31,746 bases of DNA from Plantago elongata. Taxonomy: Eukaryota > Streptophyta > Magnoliopsida > Lamiales > Plantaginaceae. The stretch covers positions 1 through 31,746 of the forward strand of contig JAYMSP010001471.1 in the NCBI GenBank assembly GCA_036897095.1. Direction: 5' to 3'. The notes beneath the pieces are model-generated. The model had not been told where the DNA came from, ran no database searches, and was given only the letters and a program-made list of their open reading frames with translations. Both the position numbers and the translations under genes were made by a program. Of the stretch, positions 20,260 through 31,746 are shown piece after piece (the first letter of the stretch is position 1; every line of letters starts with the position of its first letter).

Positions 20260-23200
20260 ATCTTCAAACAATTATGAAGTGTATTCTCTTATCAATTTGG
20301 ATTCAAGTCTATACTTATCTTCATATTGGACATATTAATTTTATGAGTTTCTTGTGTAGGGAAAGAATAAGAAAGAATTGATAATCAGTTGATCTACAAC
20401 AATAAATTTTTCTTGATGGTCTTCCTAGTTTTGTGATACAAATTGGAGAAAAATGGTAAATGTGTAAAATTATGTTTTATTTGGTGAGTTATGGAGTTGT
20501 TGATGTTGTAGGTAATTCTCAAATTACTACACTTATTTTGTTGGATTACAATCCTGATTTTTATGTTACATTGGCTTAGTATGATTTTGAACATTGGATT
20601 AAAATTTTTTGTGAAACATAATCTTTCTTTTGAGAATAAGAAATAGAAGTATGCATGTGATAATTGCCTTGTAAATGAATCTTGGTATTGATTTTTGTTG
20701 GTTGTGAATGATAAAAATTATTTATTTGTATTCAAAATCATTTTGGAATTTTAAGGCATGAGAATCTTTTTAGTAGACCATTAATATTGTCACTTAATGG
20801 GATGTTTCAAAATGAACTTTAATCCAATGCTTTTGTGATGGAATTATTGGAAAAATCTTTCGTGTGATTTTGAGTTCCATGTATAAAGGGCCAATATGTT
20901 TATGTTGATGGTTACATCTCTAAAATTTTGTTGATTCATCATAATTAATTGTGAATACTTCACATAATATGATCTATCATTTAATCATGTTGGATCTTAT
21001 GGGTTATCTGACCATGGAGACTTGTTTAGCGCTTGAGTGTGAGTAACATTGGAATATGAGTAACGTTGGATTATGGAACATCTTTTATATAGGTGAAGCT
21101 TTTCAGTTTAGACACCAAAAGAGTGGATCATGACACTAGTACTATTAGTCATATGTGCTTTATCAAACTATATTTTCTCAGTTGAATGAAAATGAGATAG
21201 TTGAAAAGTTGTACATGGAGAATTCTGATTCCTTTAACATTGTTCATGGAAAGATGATTTTGAAATGACATCTTGGTTCAAGTATTATATAAGATTATGG
21301 AGAATTTAATTTTGCATTTTCTCCTAATCATATGACATTGTATTTTGTTTGAGCCCTATTAATGTCACTTCATGTTGGCCAAGGTTTAGTCACCAAAGAC
21401 ATGTTTAAAACCACAGTGGTTGTTAACAACAATGTTAATGGAAAAGCTATGAATTTTACGTACACTTGTTTGAGTCTTTTGACTCATGTTATGGTAGACT
21501 TGGACATGTTAATTATGATACTTTGAGAAAATTAATTAACATGAAATGTTCACCAACGTTTCACATAGATGTCTTACTCAAGTGTAATATATTATTATGT
21601 GAAAAAACAAGGTTGACAAGTTCTTTTCAATATGTTGAAAGGAAAACTGGACCACTTGATTTAATTCATATATTTGTGTATGGTTTCAAATTAAATCTAA
21701 TATGTGTAGTTAACAAGGTTGTCATTACTTTTATAAATGACTGCACTAAGTTTCGGTTTGTGTAATTTATCAAAAGTAAAGATAGAGAAATAGAGGAGTT
21801 GTGATCTGTAGAAGGATTAAAGTGGGAGTAGTTATGTGGGGAAATATGTTTCACTAGAATATTTGTGTGTTTTTTTTTTGCATGAGTTGCGCCCCTTACT
21901 CACTTCAACCAAACATGTCAAAACGATGAATCCGTACTTCGAAAGAAATTAAGTAATGTCATCTTGATTGCTTATGGGATGAACCAAGGAATGTGGGGGG
22001 AAGTTTTCTTGAAAGCTATCCACATTTTTGACAAGGTTCTAATATAAAACAAAAGTATGAGATCCTTTATTCGTTGTGGAATGAAAGCTTACATTATGTA
22101 AACACTTGCGAGTGTAGGGGTGTCTTGCTATGTTGGTTTTTTACTAAATATTCTTTGCTAGGACGTAAAGACTATTGGTTGTATATTTTTGGTTATGCAC
22201 ATAACAATAACAATAGTGCTTATCAATTCTTGTGGTGAAATCTAAAATTTCTGACATATACAAGAACGTGATAATGAATCATGAAATGCTTCATTTGTTT
22301 GAGAAAGTGTTTCTGTAAAAGGTTAGAAGATGTTGTTAGAACTCTTCTAAATTGACACATGAGGAAACACAAAAGAAAAAAAAATCGAAGAGATTGGGTC
22401 GTGAGTAATTGACTACTTTCATGCTTGAAAGTAAACCTCAAAGTTCTCAAGAGGTTGCGACCTCAACAATAGGACCCATGTAAAAAGAAGCTACCAATAG
22501 TGGATCTTCCTTAGGAAGTAAACCAATAGGTTACAAGTGGATTTTTAAGAGAATAATTGAAGATTGATGGAACTATTGATAAGTAGATACATAATATAAT
22601 ATGTCGAGATTAACATCCTTTATGATGATAATAGTGCTTGTTTCTTTGCTAAGTCTTGAAGTCCATCCGATGGATGAAAGTACTGGTTTTCTAAATGGTT
22701 AAACGAAACAACCTGAAGTTTTTTCTGCACTCGGTCAGAAAAATGAGGTTTGTAAAGTGGTGAAGCCTTATAGGGCTTGTGACAAGCACTTTAAGCAGTT
22801 GCATGAGCAATTTGATAATGCCATGATGGACAACAAGTTTGTTATTAAGGAAAGTGACAAATGTATTTACATAAAGGAAGAATAAAATGACTTATGTCAT
22901 TTTATGTCTTTATGTTGATGACATGCTTATCATTGAGAGTGATGATAAAATGATCAAATCTACGATGATATGTTAAAATTCAGATTTCAGAGACATAGGT
23001 GTAGCTGATGTAATATGTGTGATTCATGTTATTAGAACCCCAAATGTGTTGACGTTGAATTAGTTTCACTATGTGGACATGATTCTTGAGAAATTCAACA
23101 AGGGTGACATTGAAACAACTAGAAATTCATTGGACCCAATTGTTCATGTTGCGGAGAACATTAGCTTGGGAGTGTCTCATGTTGAATAATACTCTGGGAT

Positions 23201-24332
23201 AATTGAAATCCTAATATGTATGATGAATTGCACAAGACTTGATCTTGCATGTGTTGTAAGTAAACTGAGCCGTTACACGAAAAATCAAGGAGTTAGTCAT
23301 TGAAGGCCATAATGAGTACTGAAGTACTTAAAATTTTCTCATGATTGTGGGCTGCAGTATACTAGATATCATGCTGTGCTAGAATGGTATGCGGATGCAA
23401 ACTTGATCTCTAATTTCAAGAATGTTAAATCCACTATTGGGTATTGTCTTTAATTTTGTGGCGTTCAACAGTTTCTTGGATATTTTCTAAAGAAATGATT
23501 ATAATGAGATCCATGATGGAAGAAAAGTTTACTGCGTTGAACTCATGCGTAGAGGAAGTTGGGTGGCTACGCGTATGTAAAATTCTTCTATATTGGTCCG
23601 AACATGTGCCAAGCAATATGTTTACATTGTTTTAGCCAATCTGCAATTGGTAGATCACAAAGTTATTTGTATAATGAAAAGCCAAGACATATTTATCAAA
23701 GGCATAAGTCCGTTAAACAACTCCTCACGACTAGTATTATCTCGATAGATTCTGTAATGTCTAAAGATAATTTGGCAGATTCATTAACCATAGGGGTATG
23801 TCGTGAGATGATAGCAAAGTCTTCTGCTGGAATGGGATTGAAGACTTTGACTTGTGGTTGATGCGAAGGAAAACCCAACCTAATTGACTGGAGATCCCAA
23901 GATCTAGGTTCAAAGAGACAACCTGATCGTTTCGACGTGGAGTTCATTGTGGGGGTTTACATATATATAGTGACGAAAGTTAACGAGGTTAAATGTGTGA
24001 TTTTTAATGATTCTTACTAGTAACTTGTTACACGGGTAAGGGATCACCTATGTGAGGGTGCAGTGTAGGCCGCTTCAACAAGAATTAAATCTCAAATTCT
24101 TGTATGCTCTTGCAGAATTAGGAAAGGTGTTCTTAAACGAACACAAGCATAAGAACAAAGCTATGCCGGAAAGAAATCTGTGTGGAACACAGAGTCATTT
24201 ACATAAGCGGCAGAACAGTTCAAGGACATCATGTATACTGGTCAGCCAGTAGAGAATGTGCATTCCTACGAGGGAGGTTTCAAGGGTGGTTACACCTACC
24301 TATCCTATGCAGGTTTTTCTTCATGTGGGGAT
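20260..24332 (+). pseudogene. Broken copia gag-pol
   Basis: The pieces appear in order. A gag-like stretch with many stops lies about 20300-20900. The integrase zinc region is at 21466-21765 (GRLGHVNYDTLRKLI, then PLDLIHI and FINDCT), with one expected His replaced and the Cys pair respaced. A late integrase piece (GMNQGMWGEVFL) is near 21980. Reverse transcriptase starts near 22515 (KPIGYKWIFKR), with YVDDM at 22911-22925. An RNase H motif (YADAN) is near 23385. The C-terminal block (KPRHIYQRHKSVKQLL, then KDNLADSLTIGVCRE and GMGLK) runs to a stop at 23861. None of it is translatable as one protein. Confidence 0.88.
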
Positions 24333-25329
24333 TGTTAGAAATTATGAAGAAAAAATGAAGTAAATAATGCATTGAGAGGTGTATTTACATTGAGACCATT
24401 TCTTAATTATTTGTTAATTAAGAAAATAAAATATATATTCGTAAGCAACTTTGTAAAAGTTTCGAATTGATATTATACACCCAAAACGAACCTTGGGTTA
24501 GTGCGGAATAAGTTCTTAAAGTTAGAAGGTGTAGTGATTTTATACTACATTGTTTGAGAGCAAGTATAGTCTCTAGTTTATAATATAATAGTTCCTACTT
24601 GGTGTCCAAGTTAGCTAGATAAGATGAGTGTAAATCCTACCCAGATTTGTACACGAAACTAGTTGACTAGTCTGTGAGCGGGTGCGCGTGATCCTTAGAC
24701 ACGATTGGTGAACCGAACCAAGCTCAAATGGGTTAGATCTTGCGGGCTAAGGTTTTGTTGGTTCAACTTCTTCCATCTTTTAGAAGCTTTTGCTTCAAAC
24801 TGAAGTTTATAACTCATGTAAGTTACAAGTAGTCAATTTGACATTTGTTGCTCCATAAGTTACAAGATTACTCTTGTAATGAATTGAGATGGTGGAGCAT
24901 AATTACAAATATTTTATAATGAATTGGTGTAAAGCAGAATGGAGTTACATTCTCAATTCCTCACCTATAAAGGGTCTCATTTGTCTTGGAAAAGAGTAGA
25001 AGAAACTCACCCTCTTCTCTTCTCTTCGTGACTTTTCTTCTTCTCTTTCCTTTATAATCCGGACTCCAGTTTGTTCGCCAGGAACATCTAGCAAATGCAG
25101 CTAGTTGTTAAGATTCGACCGTTGTATCCTGGAAAACAGGCGTTCTACGATACCTCAAGCACCGTAGTGATGAGACGTAATTATTTAGTGAAAATGCGCA
25201 AGCACATGCCTCAAATTTATATTTGATTAAAAGGATGATTCAATTATTAGTTTTTACTTTATACATTTTAATTTATTATATATATATATACACATTAATA
25301 TCTTCAATTACCTTTTATCTGGTGCAACA
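24333..25329 (+). repeat. 3' LTR of copia element
   Basis: It is preceded by a purine-rich GTGGGGAT, the likely polypurine tract, and begins TGTTAGAAATTATG. It ends GGTGCAACA before the target duplication. Confidence 0.88.
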
Positions 25330-27583
25330 TTTCGAAGATCTGTTAGCAAGCAAATGTTGTTAGCATGCAAATGTTTGTCTGAGAACCAATTGCTTACGTA
25401 AAAATTACTAACAAATTAATACAGAGAAGGATCCACTCAATTTCGGATTAATTTTGCATTCTACTCCAGTCCAGAAATTTATTGATTTACTTCAATTCTT
25501 TGAAACATCCTCCAAGTTGTTCATCTTTATATATGCATGGTTGCTCACAGTCACATTCACATATAACATATTTTAAATATATGTTGAGAAGCCATTAGTA
25601 ATTATCCTTAATCTGAACACAATTTGAACTAAGCTAGCTAGCTAACATGTCTGTCTGGTGGCATACAGATAGAGTGTACAATTTATTTATTGATCCCAAG
25701 GAACATTATCGTCAAACATAGGATTTTTTCCTTTTTAATACGATAAAAAGTATATTAAGATTTTAAAAGTGTATAAGAGTATAAGAAGTTCTTGGGATTC
25801 AAATGATCGGCAAGAGGAAAGTTGTAAAGGTGAAGAGGGTAAAGGCCAAATGAAGGAGCAAGAACTAAATTGTTAAAATCTTGGTGGTGGAGCTGTTTGA
25901 AAGCCACGGATCTAGATCTTGTATCATACCACATGGATTGTATTTTGAACTCAAGATGGAGGAGGTAATTGGTTCAGGTGTAGGACTAGAAAGTTTTTAT
26001 AAGATAAATCGCCTTGTATTATAATTAGTTGTATAGTTTCGTGGAGTATTTTATGTGCTCGTTATAAAATAATATTATCATTAAAGTTATAAAAAAATTT
26101 ACCATTTTAAAAAGTAAACATACAAAATATTAAACTGTGACTTTTAAGTCGCCAACCCCACCTCAATGTGGTCCTTTGGCAGAAACAAACTATATGTTCA
26201 AGTTAACCACGGTCACTTTTCATTAGAACTCATCATGGTGAGCTTCCAGTTTTTCTCTCATAATCGATGTTTCTTCTTTCTTTTTGATTATTTTACTCTT
26301 TGAATCATAATTTTAACCGATAAAATTACTCTATATTAGATTTAACTTATTCATGAATTGATCAAACACACTTCATCATTAACCACTATGCATTGTCCCA
26401 CACATTGCAATTTAAGTGATGTAATACATAAAATATAATTCGTTTTAAGATACGCGTTTACATAAAAGGCTCGTTCTAATAACGTGATACAAGTTTACAA
26501 TAAATACTTATTTTCCACTTATTAAACTCAATCATTAAGTAAAATTTCAACATTTTCTTCCATTGTGGGACGATACTTGAGTATCTTGTATTACTAGACA
26601 TATTTGTGAGAAGGCTTCAAGCTGTAATTGTTCAAGATCATTTCATATGCTCTACTTGTATAAGTATATCTTTAACGTTAACTAATAAAATGTACTCATT
26701 CTAAAACAAACAGAATTCACGAGTGGGCAAAGGATAACATCAAGATGATGTGCCATAAGTCAAGCTCAGCTCTCTAATAATTAAAAACTAACAACCATGA
26801 TTAAAAATAAATTTTGATTTATATAATGAAGGGTCCTACATACTCCAAGATTTTTCATATGATGAAACTCTTTTCTCAAATAATTAAATATGTAGATCTG
26901 TTGATGTACATTTGGTGAGGGCCGTGAGGCTATTCACTCTTCAGTGTCCTGTTTGGCCAGATATTATAAATATACGTGACTAGATTTCACACCTCTCTAA
27001 AAATTCAAACTTTTAGGTGAGATGAAATTCTATCATCATTAATCTTTTAGGTTAAGTTTATTGATTCGCACCTATTTAATGTCAGAGTAGCATTTTTACT
27101 GTTGAGGGAAAAGTCCCCCAACCACTTGTTAGTTCTCCTTAAGTCGTCTTGGTCAAACACTACTAATCCATCTCGAGTTCAAGTCCAATACACTCGCTGG
27201 TCGTGGTATTTTGATTGCTCCACAACCGCACCTCGTAATCTTTTTTCTCCATTGTGGTGACTTATGCAAGCGCAGTAGTGAGCAATTTCTATTTATTTTT
27301 GATTATTATTTAATTTTTATTTAATAATTATATTAATACGAATATTGAATATTTGAAGTGAATAAAAAGATGTTTTTTTTAATTGAATAGGAGTAAAATA
27401 ATGAAATAGTTTAAAATATGAACGTATAAAAATAAAAGGTGAAATTTATGTATGAGAAAATATATTTTTACTGGTCTTGTTTTGTAGATCTCGAAAAAAT
27501 ATAAACGACGTATAATTTTTATATATTTTAAATTTAAACATAAATATACATATTTAAAAGAAAATAAAAAAGGGGTGGGGCCA
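25330..27583. other. Intergenic, nothing recognised
   Basis: These 2.2 kb are AT-rich with no credible ORF. A small patch near 27150-27220 has a CGAGTTCAAGTCC word like a polymerase III B-box, but I could not find a convincing A-box at the right distance. Confidence 0.4.
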
Positions 27584-27723
27584 GCCCAAAATGATCACTC
27601 AATCACTCGTTGAGCAACTAATTCAGTGAACTCCTCCACCACAACCTTGCACAATCGTAACCAAGTGCTAAAAAAATCGATCGTGGTGCGGTTGCTCATC
27701 GAATGAATGATTTTGTTTTGCCC
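27584..27723. mobile_element. Possible MITE with imperfect inverted ends
   Basis: The left arm GCCCAAAATGATCACTCAAT (continuing to GAGCAAC at 27618) is imperfectly complementary to the right arm (about 27690-27723, ending GATTTTGTTTTGCCC). The 140-bp body carries no ORF. I see no target duplication, so this call is tentative. Confidence 0.4.
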
Positions 27724-27804
27724 ATAGTAGATGGTCTTACTTGAGAGAGACTAATAATCTACTTTGTATAGAGATAAGGTCTAGATGGCTTAGGATAGAC
27801 GGAG

Positions 27805-29237
27805 TGTTAGGAATATCTATTAGTATTTATGATCAATCACTATATGACTTATCTTTAGTATAGAAATGTGACTAGTACTTTTAGTTCACTTGAACATTGT
27901 AAAAAAGGAAACCACTTAGTATGTTAGTCTAGTTGAACTTGTATTAAGATTAGTAGGTCTCTGAATGTAACTTTATGTTTTGAGAAGGTCATGAAGAAGG
28001 ATCCTACCAATGAATTTTAATCGAAGATTTGAAGACTGGAGATTGCACAAGTTTGATGAAGACATAAGGGTTAGTCTCCTCAAATAGACTATGTTTATAA
28101 AACATAATGTATGTGCAAATGGCACATTACATGTCTCTGAATATATGACATCATTGAGTAAAGGAGCATACTACTAGCTTTCAGAAAGGCTCATGTGTCT
28201 GTTGAGACTACAAGACAAAGAAATAGTACAGTGTATTAATTACACCGACTGAAAAGTTGATCAAGCTTAGTCTTCTCTGAAAAATTAGAAAGGGACTTTT
28301 GAGTACTTATTTCGAGATATCAACGGATTGAATTCTGAGAAGGTCTAACTGATACTATTCAAATGACTCTCAAATTCATCTATAAATATCACCACTTAGA
28401 AGCTGAGAAATACACACACGAACTACACTCATACTTTCATATCAAACAAGTATTCTCTCAAGCATTCATACTATAATTCTCCAAGCTTACTGTTGCGACC
28501 ATCAAGCTTGAAGAATCACTAGTAGTTCTAAGTGTCCTGAACCTACAACAAGAGTTTGTTATTCGTGAAAGTGTTGAACTTTCGGATACCCTTTCTGAAG
28601 CTTATTTTCCAGAACGGATACCAACACTTGGGTCAGAAAGGAGAAACACTGAACAAGTATACTAAATAGTGTAATCTCTTCAAGCGCTCTGAAAATGTAG
28701 CTGAAAAGGTATAGGAGAAGGTTACCTGAAAATCACCATATAACCAACACCATCTAGGCTTGGAGTACATGATGTACTTGTTTGAGAAATCAAGGAAAAG
28801 CTCCAAGGTTATCTTGAGTACATGATGTACTTGGCTCGAGGAGCTAGGGAAAACTCAGGTGAAATATTTGGTTGGGAAACATTTGTTTGTAGGGATCTTA
28901 GAATAGGACTTATTGTAAGGAGAACTCAATTATATGTTCTAGTGAATTCCAGGTCTCACAAAGGCCGAAGTAGATTAGTTGGAGGATTACGCCACCTCCA
29001 GATACCACTATAAACTGCTGTATTATTTACTATTGGATTTACATTCCAACATCACACATACACACACATTATTACTTCAAAACACATTTACGTTTATCTA
29101 TCACTTAAAGTCTTCCGGTCTTTGAATCTAAGTATCCGAAACCTACCAGTTTCTAAGAAAGACTATTTATCGATGAAAGTTTGTAAAGACTATTCACCCC
29201 CCTCTAGTCTTTTCCTTTGTCGTTATATGGACCAACA
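27805..29237 (+). repeat. 5' LTR (1433 bp)
   Basis: It begins TGTTAGGAATATCTATTAG and ends GGACCAACA. The primer-binding site two bases later fixes the inner end, and this shows it is the 5' LTR. Confidence 0.85.
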
Positions 29238-29239
29238 AG

Positions 29240-29251
29240 TGGTATCAGAGC
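29240..29251 (+). other. tRNA-iMet primer-binding site
   Basis: TGGTATCAGAGC is the exact plant copia consensus complementary to the 3' end of initiator tRNA-Met. It lies two bases downstream of the LTR. Confidence 0.93.
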
Positions 29252-29352
29252 AGGAGGTTCCCAAGCCTTCTGCACTGAATCTCGATCCCCTAGATAGATA
29301 GAGTTTTTGTCACTTTATGAGGACGTTTTAATTGTGTGTTAAGTGTGCAGGT

Positions 29353-30812
29353 ATGTCTCTGAGTGATGCTCCGGTTCTTAAACAAGAGAATTAAGAGAAA
29401 TGGAAGAACAACATTATGCTGCATCTTGAAGCTATCAGTGATGAGATGATCTATGTCATCAAGGAAGGGCCAATGAAAATCAGACAGCTCAAGTATGTGA
29501 TTGGAGTATCTGATGATCGGAGAAACACTGAAGTTGAAAGTAGTGACACTTCCACTAGCAATAGTGGTCGTGCTGTTGCTGGAAAAGTTGATTATGAAGA
29601 CAAACCTCGTGAACTCTGGACATCGGAAGATGCCAAGAGACATAGGTTGGATGGTGAAGCTCGTAACATCATCATTCGATCGACACTTGAGCATATACAG
29701 TGTAAACTGTGGTGTGCAAATATGGCGAAAGTTGCCTGACAATTGATTGAAGAAATCTGTGCTGGAACTGAGAAAATCAAGGAAAATAAGTTCGAAGTAT
29801 TGAAATTGAAATTTCAAAACTTCAAACAGGGTCCCACTGAAACTCTAAAAGAACTTGATTTTCAATTTACTACTCTCATGATATGGCTGCACTTGGAGAA
29901 AGTGACAGATATTCAAATTGAGAAGGTGAAAACAATCGTCAGAAGCTTGAACCAGAATTGGGAGCATACCCAATATTTTTACTTCAACCAGGGAATGCCC
30001 CAAATAACTCAAGTGGAACTCTTTTCGCATTTGGCCACCGTAAACTATGAGACAACCCAACGAGGATTGGCTGCAGCTGAAAAGTTGCAGAGTTTTGCTC
30101 TACTTACCCAAGGTACTTCTGAAAAGAAGGATACCAAGGTAGTGTCTAAAGAAAATTCTCTTGCAGTGAGACATATGAAGAAATATGTGACTCAAGAGAT
30201 TAAAAGGAGAAAAGCAAAAGAGAAACTAAAAAAGCATCTCGGCCCAAATTATCATCAGTATAAGAATATAAAAATGAACAACTCTCTGAACAACCCTGCT
30301 TAGAAAGCCATTAGTACTGAAGTTGCTTAAGTTGGGAATGATATCTGCTTATATTGTCAGAAACCCGGTCACTTCACATGTGATTGTCCTGCTTTTAACA
30401 ATCTTAAGACGGGTGACAAGAAGGAGAGAAGAACATTCAAAAGAACTTAGAGGGCATTTCTTACTAAAGATAGAATGAAGATCCAAATTAAACTTGATGC
30501 TCTGGATATTGAGTTGGATTCAGAAAGTGAAGATTTAGATGACTCAAAATTACCATCGCCAGAATTGTGTGGAATAACTCACGATGTTATCAACTCTAGC
30601 CTAAAGAAAAACGACTTGTGCGGAGTTGCCGAGATTGTAGGTCCTGACAGCTCCAATATTGAAGAATGCCTTATGGCTGATGAGAGCGCGTCATGGACTA
30701 AGGCTCAATGACTATTTGATAGTGGATGCGGGAAGCACATGACAGGAGACAAAGCAAACTTGGTCGATTACAGAGTGTGTGATACTGGACAAAACATCAG
30801 GTTTGCTGGAGG
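29353..30812 (+). pseudogene. copia gag and protease start with nonsense codons
   Basis: A single reading frame from ATG at 29353 encodes a UBN2-type copia Gag (WKNNIMLHL, then CAGTEKIKENKFEVLKLKF, then a CX2CX4HX4C zinc knuckle at 30346-30387). It continues to a protease-like DSG motif (LFDSGCGKHMTG, Asp at 30718-30720). It is interrupted in frame at 29392 (TAA), 29737 (TGA), 30301 (TAG), 30328 (TAA), 30448 (TAG) and 30709 (TGA), without any frameshift. An acidic linker (DIELDSESEDLDD) follows the knuckle. The element is dead, but only by point mutations in this part. Confidence 0.88.
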
Positions 30813-30837
30813 CACTACAAAAAAACAACATTTTAGT

Positions 30838-31235
30838 AACATAATTTCTAACGGAATTTCTAACGGGCAAAACATCGTGAGAAACAAGTCGTGAGAAACT
30901 ATTTCTAACGGAATTTTTATTCCGTTAGAAATTTCTAACGGAATATAGAATTCCCTTAGAAAATACGGTTTTGGTTCAAATCGGAACCGGCCAGAATTTC
31001 TAACGGAATAAACATATTCCATTAGAACAGTTTCTAACAGAATCTGTTTATTCCGTTAGAAAATTTTCTAACGGAATAAACATATTCCGTTAGAAATTGT
31101 TATAACGGAATACACAGATTCCGTTAGAAATTGTTCTAACGGAATCTGTTTATTTCGTTACAAAAGTTTCTAACGAAATATGCAGATTCTGTTAGAATCT
31201 TTTCTAACGGAATCTGCGTATTCCGTTAGAATCTA
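30838..31235. repeat. Subterminal repeats, alternating orientation
   Basis: About twenty copies of TTCTAACGGAAT or its complement ATTCCGTTAGAA fill 400 bp. From about 30985 they alternate forward and reverse, forming back-to-back palindromes of some 30 bp. Subterminal repeats of this kind bind the element's own TnpA-type protein in En/Spm. Confidence 0.85.
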
Positions 31236-31391
31236 TGTATTAAAAAAAAATTAAAAAAATTTAATTTTTTTATTACAAATATAATTAATATATACGGAAA
31301 TTTAAAAGCACACAATTTTAATGCGGAAATTAAAAGCACACAATTTTAATGGCACAAATATAATTATAATTTATATATATATCGTATAAAT

Positions 31392-31479
31392 TTATCCGTA
31401 CATCAAATAAAATCTACGAACTAGAGGGTGGTGGGTTATCCGTACATCAAATAAAACCTACGAACTAGAGGGTGGTGGG
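31392..31479 (+). repeat. 44-bp tandem duplication
   Basis: TTATCCGTACATCAAATAAA begins two near-identical units (31392-31435 and 31436-31479) differing at one or two bases. The second overlaps the end of the minus-strand coding region. A related short duplication (AAAAGCACACAATTTTAAT) lies at about 31305-31350. Confidence 0.85.
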
Positions 31480-31704
31480 GGTGGAGTGTATGTGGTCATA
31501 AATTTTCGAAACTGCTCCTTCGCCTGCTCATGTAGCAGCTCCTGCTTCTGTAGCTGCTCTCGCAGCAATCTCGACTCCTCCTCCATCTTCGTCTCGTACG
31601 CCATCCTCGCCTGCTCTGATTGTATCCTCTGCTCCTCTATCCTCTCCTCCAACTGGCTGATACGAATCGTCGGCCTCTGCGAACCACCAATCCTCATATT
31701 CTTC
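31458..31704 (-). CDS. CACTA element protein, last exon (partial)
   Basis: The frame reads RKNMRIGGSQRPTIRISQLE, then a long charged coiled-coil rich in Glu, Gln and Arg (ERIEEQRIQSEQARMAYETK, LLREQLQKQELLHEQAKEQF), and ends TYTPPPPPSSS. This is typical of the C-terminus of plant Ptta/En/Spm-type (Transposase_24) proteins, where the coiled coil probably mediates multimerisation. TTTGGATGTAG just upstream on the minus strand is a plausible splice acceptor, so I start the exon at 31704. The open frame extends to 31733. The upstream exons lie beyond the right edge. There are no stops in the visible part. Confidence 0.7.
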
Positions 31705-31746
31705 CTACATCCAAACATAATATATTCACCCATTAATGTAATACAA

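Larger units (their letters stand above)
19257..25329 (+). mobile_element. Full-length decayed Ty1/copia retrotransposon
   Basis: Two LTRs of about 1 kb (19257-20259 and 24333-25329) enclose 4.1 kb of broken copia polyprotein. The flanks TTTCG (19252-19256) and TTTCG (25330-25334) are identical, so this is one insertion with both ends preserved. The order integrase, reverse transcriptase, RNase H identifies copia and not gypsy. The LTRs differ by eye at something like one base in ten plus indels, so the insertion is old. The internal region is full of stops and frameshifts. Confidence 0.92.
27805..30812 (+). mobile_element. 5' part of a second copia retrotransposon
   Basis: The order is LTR, initiator-Met primer site, gag, zinc knuckle and start of protease. 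It is then cut by a CACTA transposon at 30813. The remaining pol and the 3' LTR would lie beyond the right edge. The LTR family is the same as the fragment at 16268. Confidence 0.88.
30813..31746 (-). mobile_element. CACTA transposon terminus, runs off right edge
   Basis: The sequence begins CACTACAAAAAAAC directly after copia protease code, matching dicot CACTA (En/Spm) ends. It is followed by dense subterminal repeats, then element coding sequence on the minus strand. The minus-strand gene points towards 30813, so this is the 3' end of the element. The expected 3-bp target duplication would be AGG (30810-30812), but the other end is outside the window. Confidence 0.85.

Noticed and set aside
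27150..27220. tRNA or SINE near a CGAGTTCAAGTCC word
   Set aside because: No convincing A-box lies at the right distance, and no cloverleaf could be drawn.
29290..29817. 175-codon minus-strand open frame
   Set aside because: It is the antisense of recognisable copia gag on the plus strand.
30838..31235. Regular short repeats resembling a CRISPR array
   Set aside because: The repeats alternate in orientation, lack unique spacers of even length and lie just inside a CACTA terminus in plant DNA.

Overview
The window is nuclear DNA from a flowering plant. It is AT-rich, its one intact gene has plant-type introns and a chloroplast transit peptide, and nearly everything else is plant transposon sequence (Ty1/copia, TRIM, hAT-like and CACTA elements, SINE-like and LINE-like fragments). 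A dicot, possibly an asterid, fits the lipoxygenase protein, but the genus cannot be named from sequence alone.

Region 1 (about 298-780) is a TRIM retrotransposon on the minus strand. Both LTRs carry 5S-rRNA-like sequence, which is the hallmark of the Cassandra family. Region 2 (about 1253-8900) is a complete nine-exon gene for a chloroplast type-2 13-lipoxygenase on the plus strand. Its exons join in frame to 911 residues with all iron ligands present. The gene has one GC-AG intron. Intron 2 holds a SINE-like relic and a low-complexity tract, intron 3 holds a 785-bp foldback element, and intron 5 holds a 43-bp tandem repeat. Region 3 (8900-12760) is intergenic with only unrecognised ORF relics.

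Region 4 (12760-16000) is a diverged tandem array containing telomere-like CCCTAAA-type tracts. It is interrupted by a TRIM element (13237-13896) with a perfect 5-bp target duplication and by a second SINE-like copy. Region 5 (16268-19095) holds a truncated copia LTR that itself carries a tiny LINE-like insertion, a 19-codon fragment of a heat-shock-factor DNA-binding domain, and a short hAT-like element with an 8-bp near-matching target duplication. Region 6 (19257-25329) is a full-length but badly decayed copia element with two LTRs and a perfect TTTCG target duplication.

Region 7 (25330-27804) is unassigned sequence with one possible MITE. Region 8 (27805-30812) is the 5' part of a second copia element: LTR, initiator-Met primer site, gag and the start of protease. 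It belongs to the same LTR family as the truncated LTR at 16268. Region 9 (30813 to the end) is the terminus of a CACTA transposon inserted in that element's protease region, with alternating subterminal repeats and the last exon of an element protein on the minus strand.

The only gene with a likely cellular role is the lipoxygenase, which would feed 13-hydroperoxides into jasmonate or green-leaf-volatile synthesis. I found no clear new biological system. The most notable signals are the intronic foldback, the GC-AG intron, the 5S-bearing repeat next to the promoter, the telomere-like array and the stray HSF fragment.
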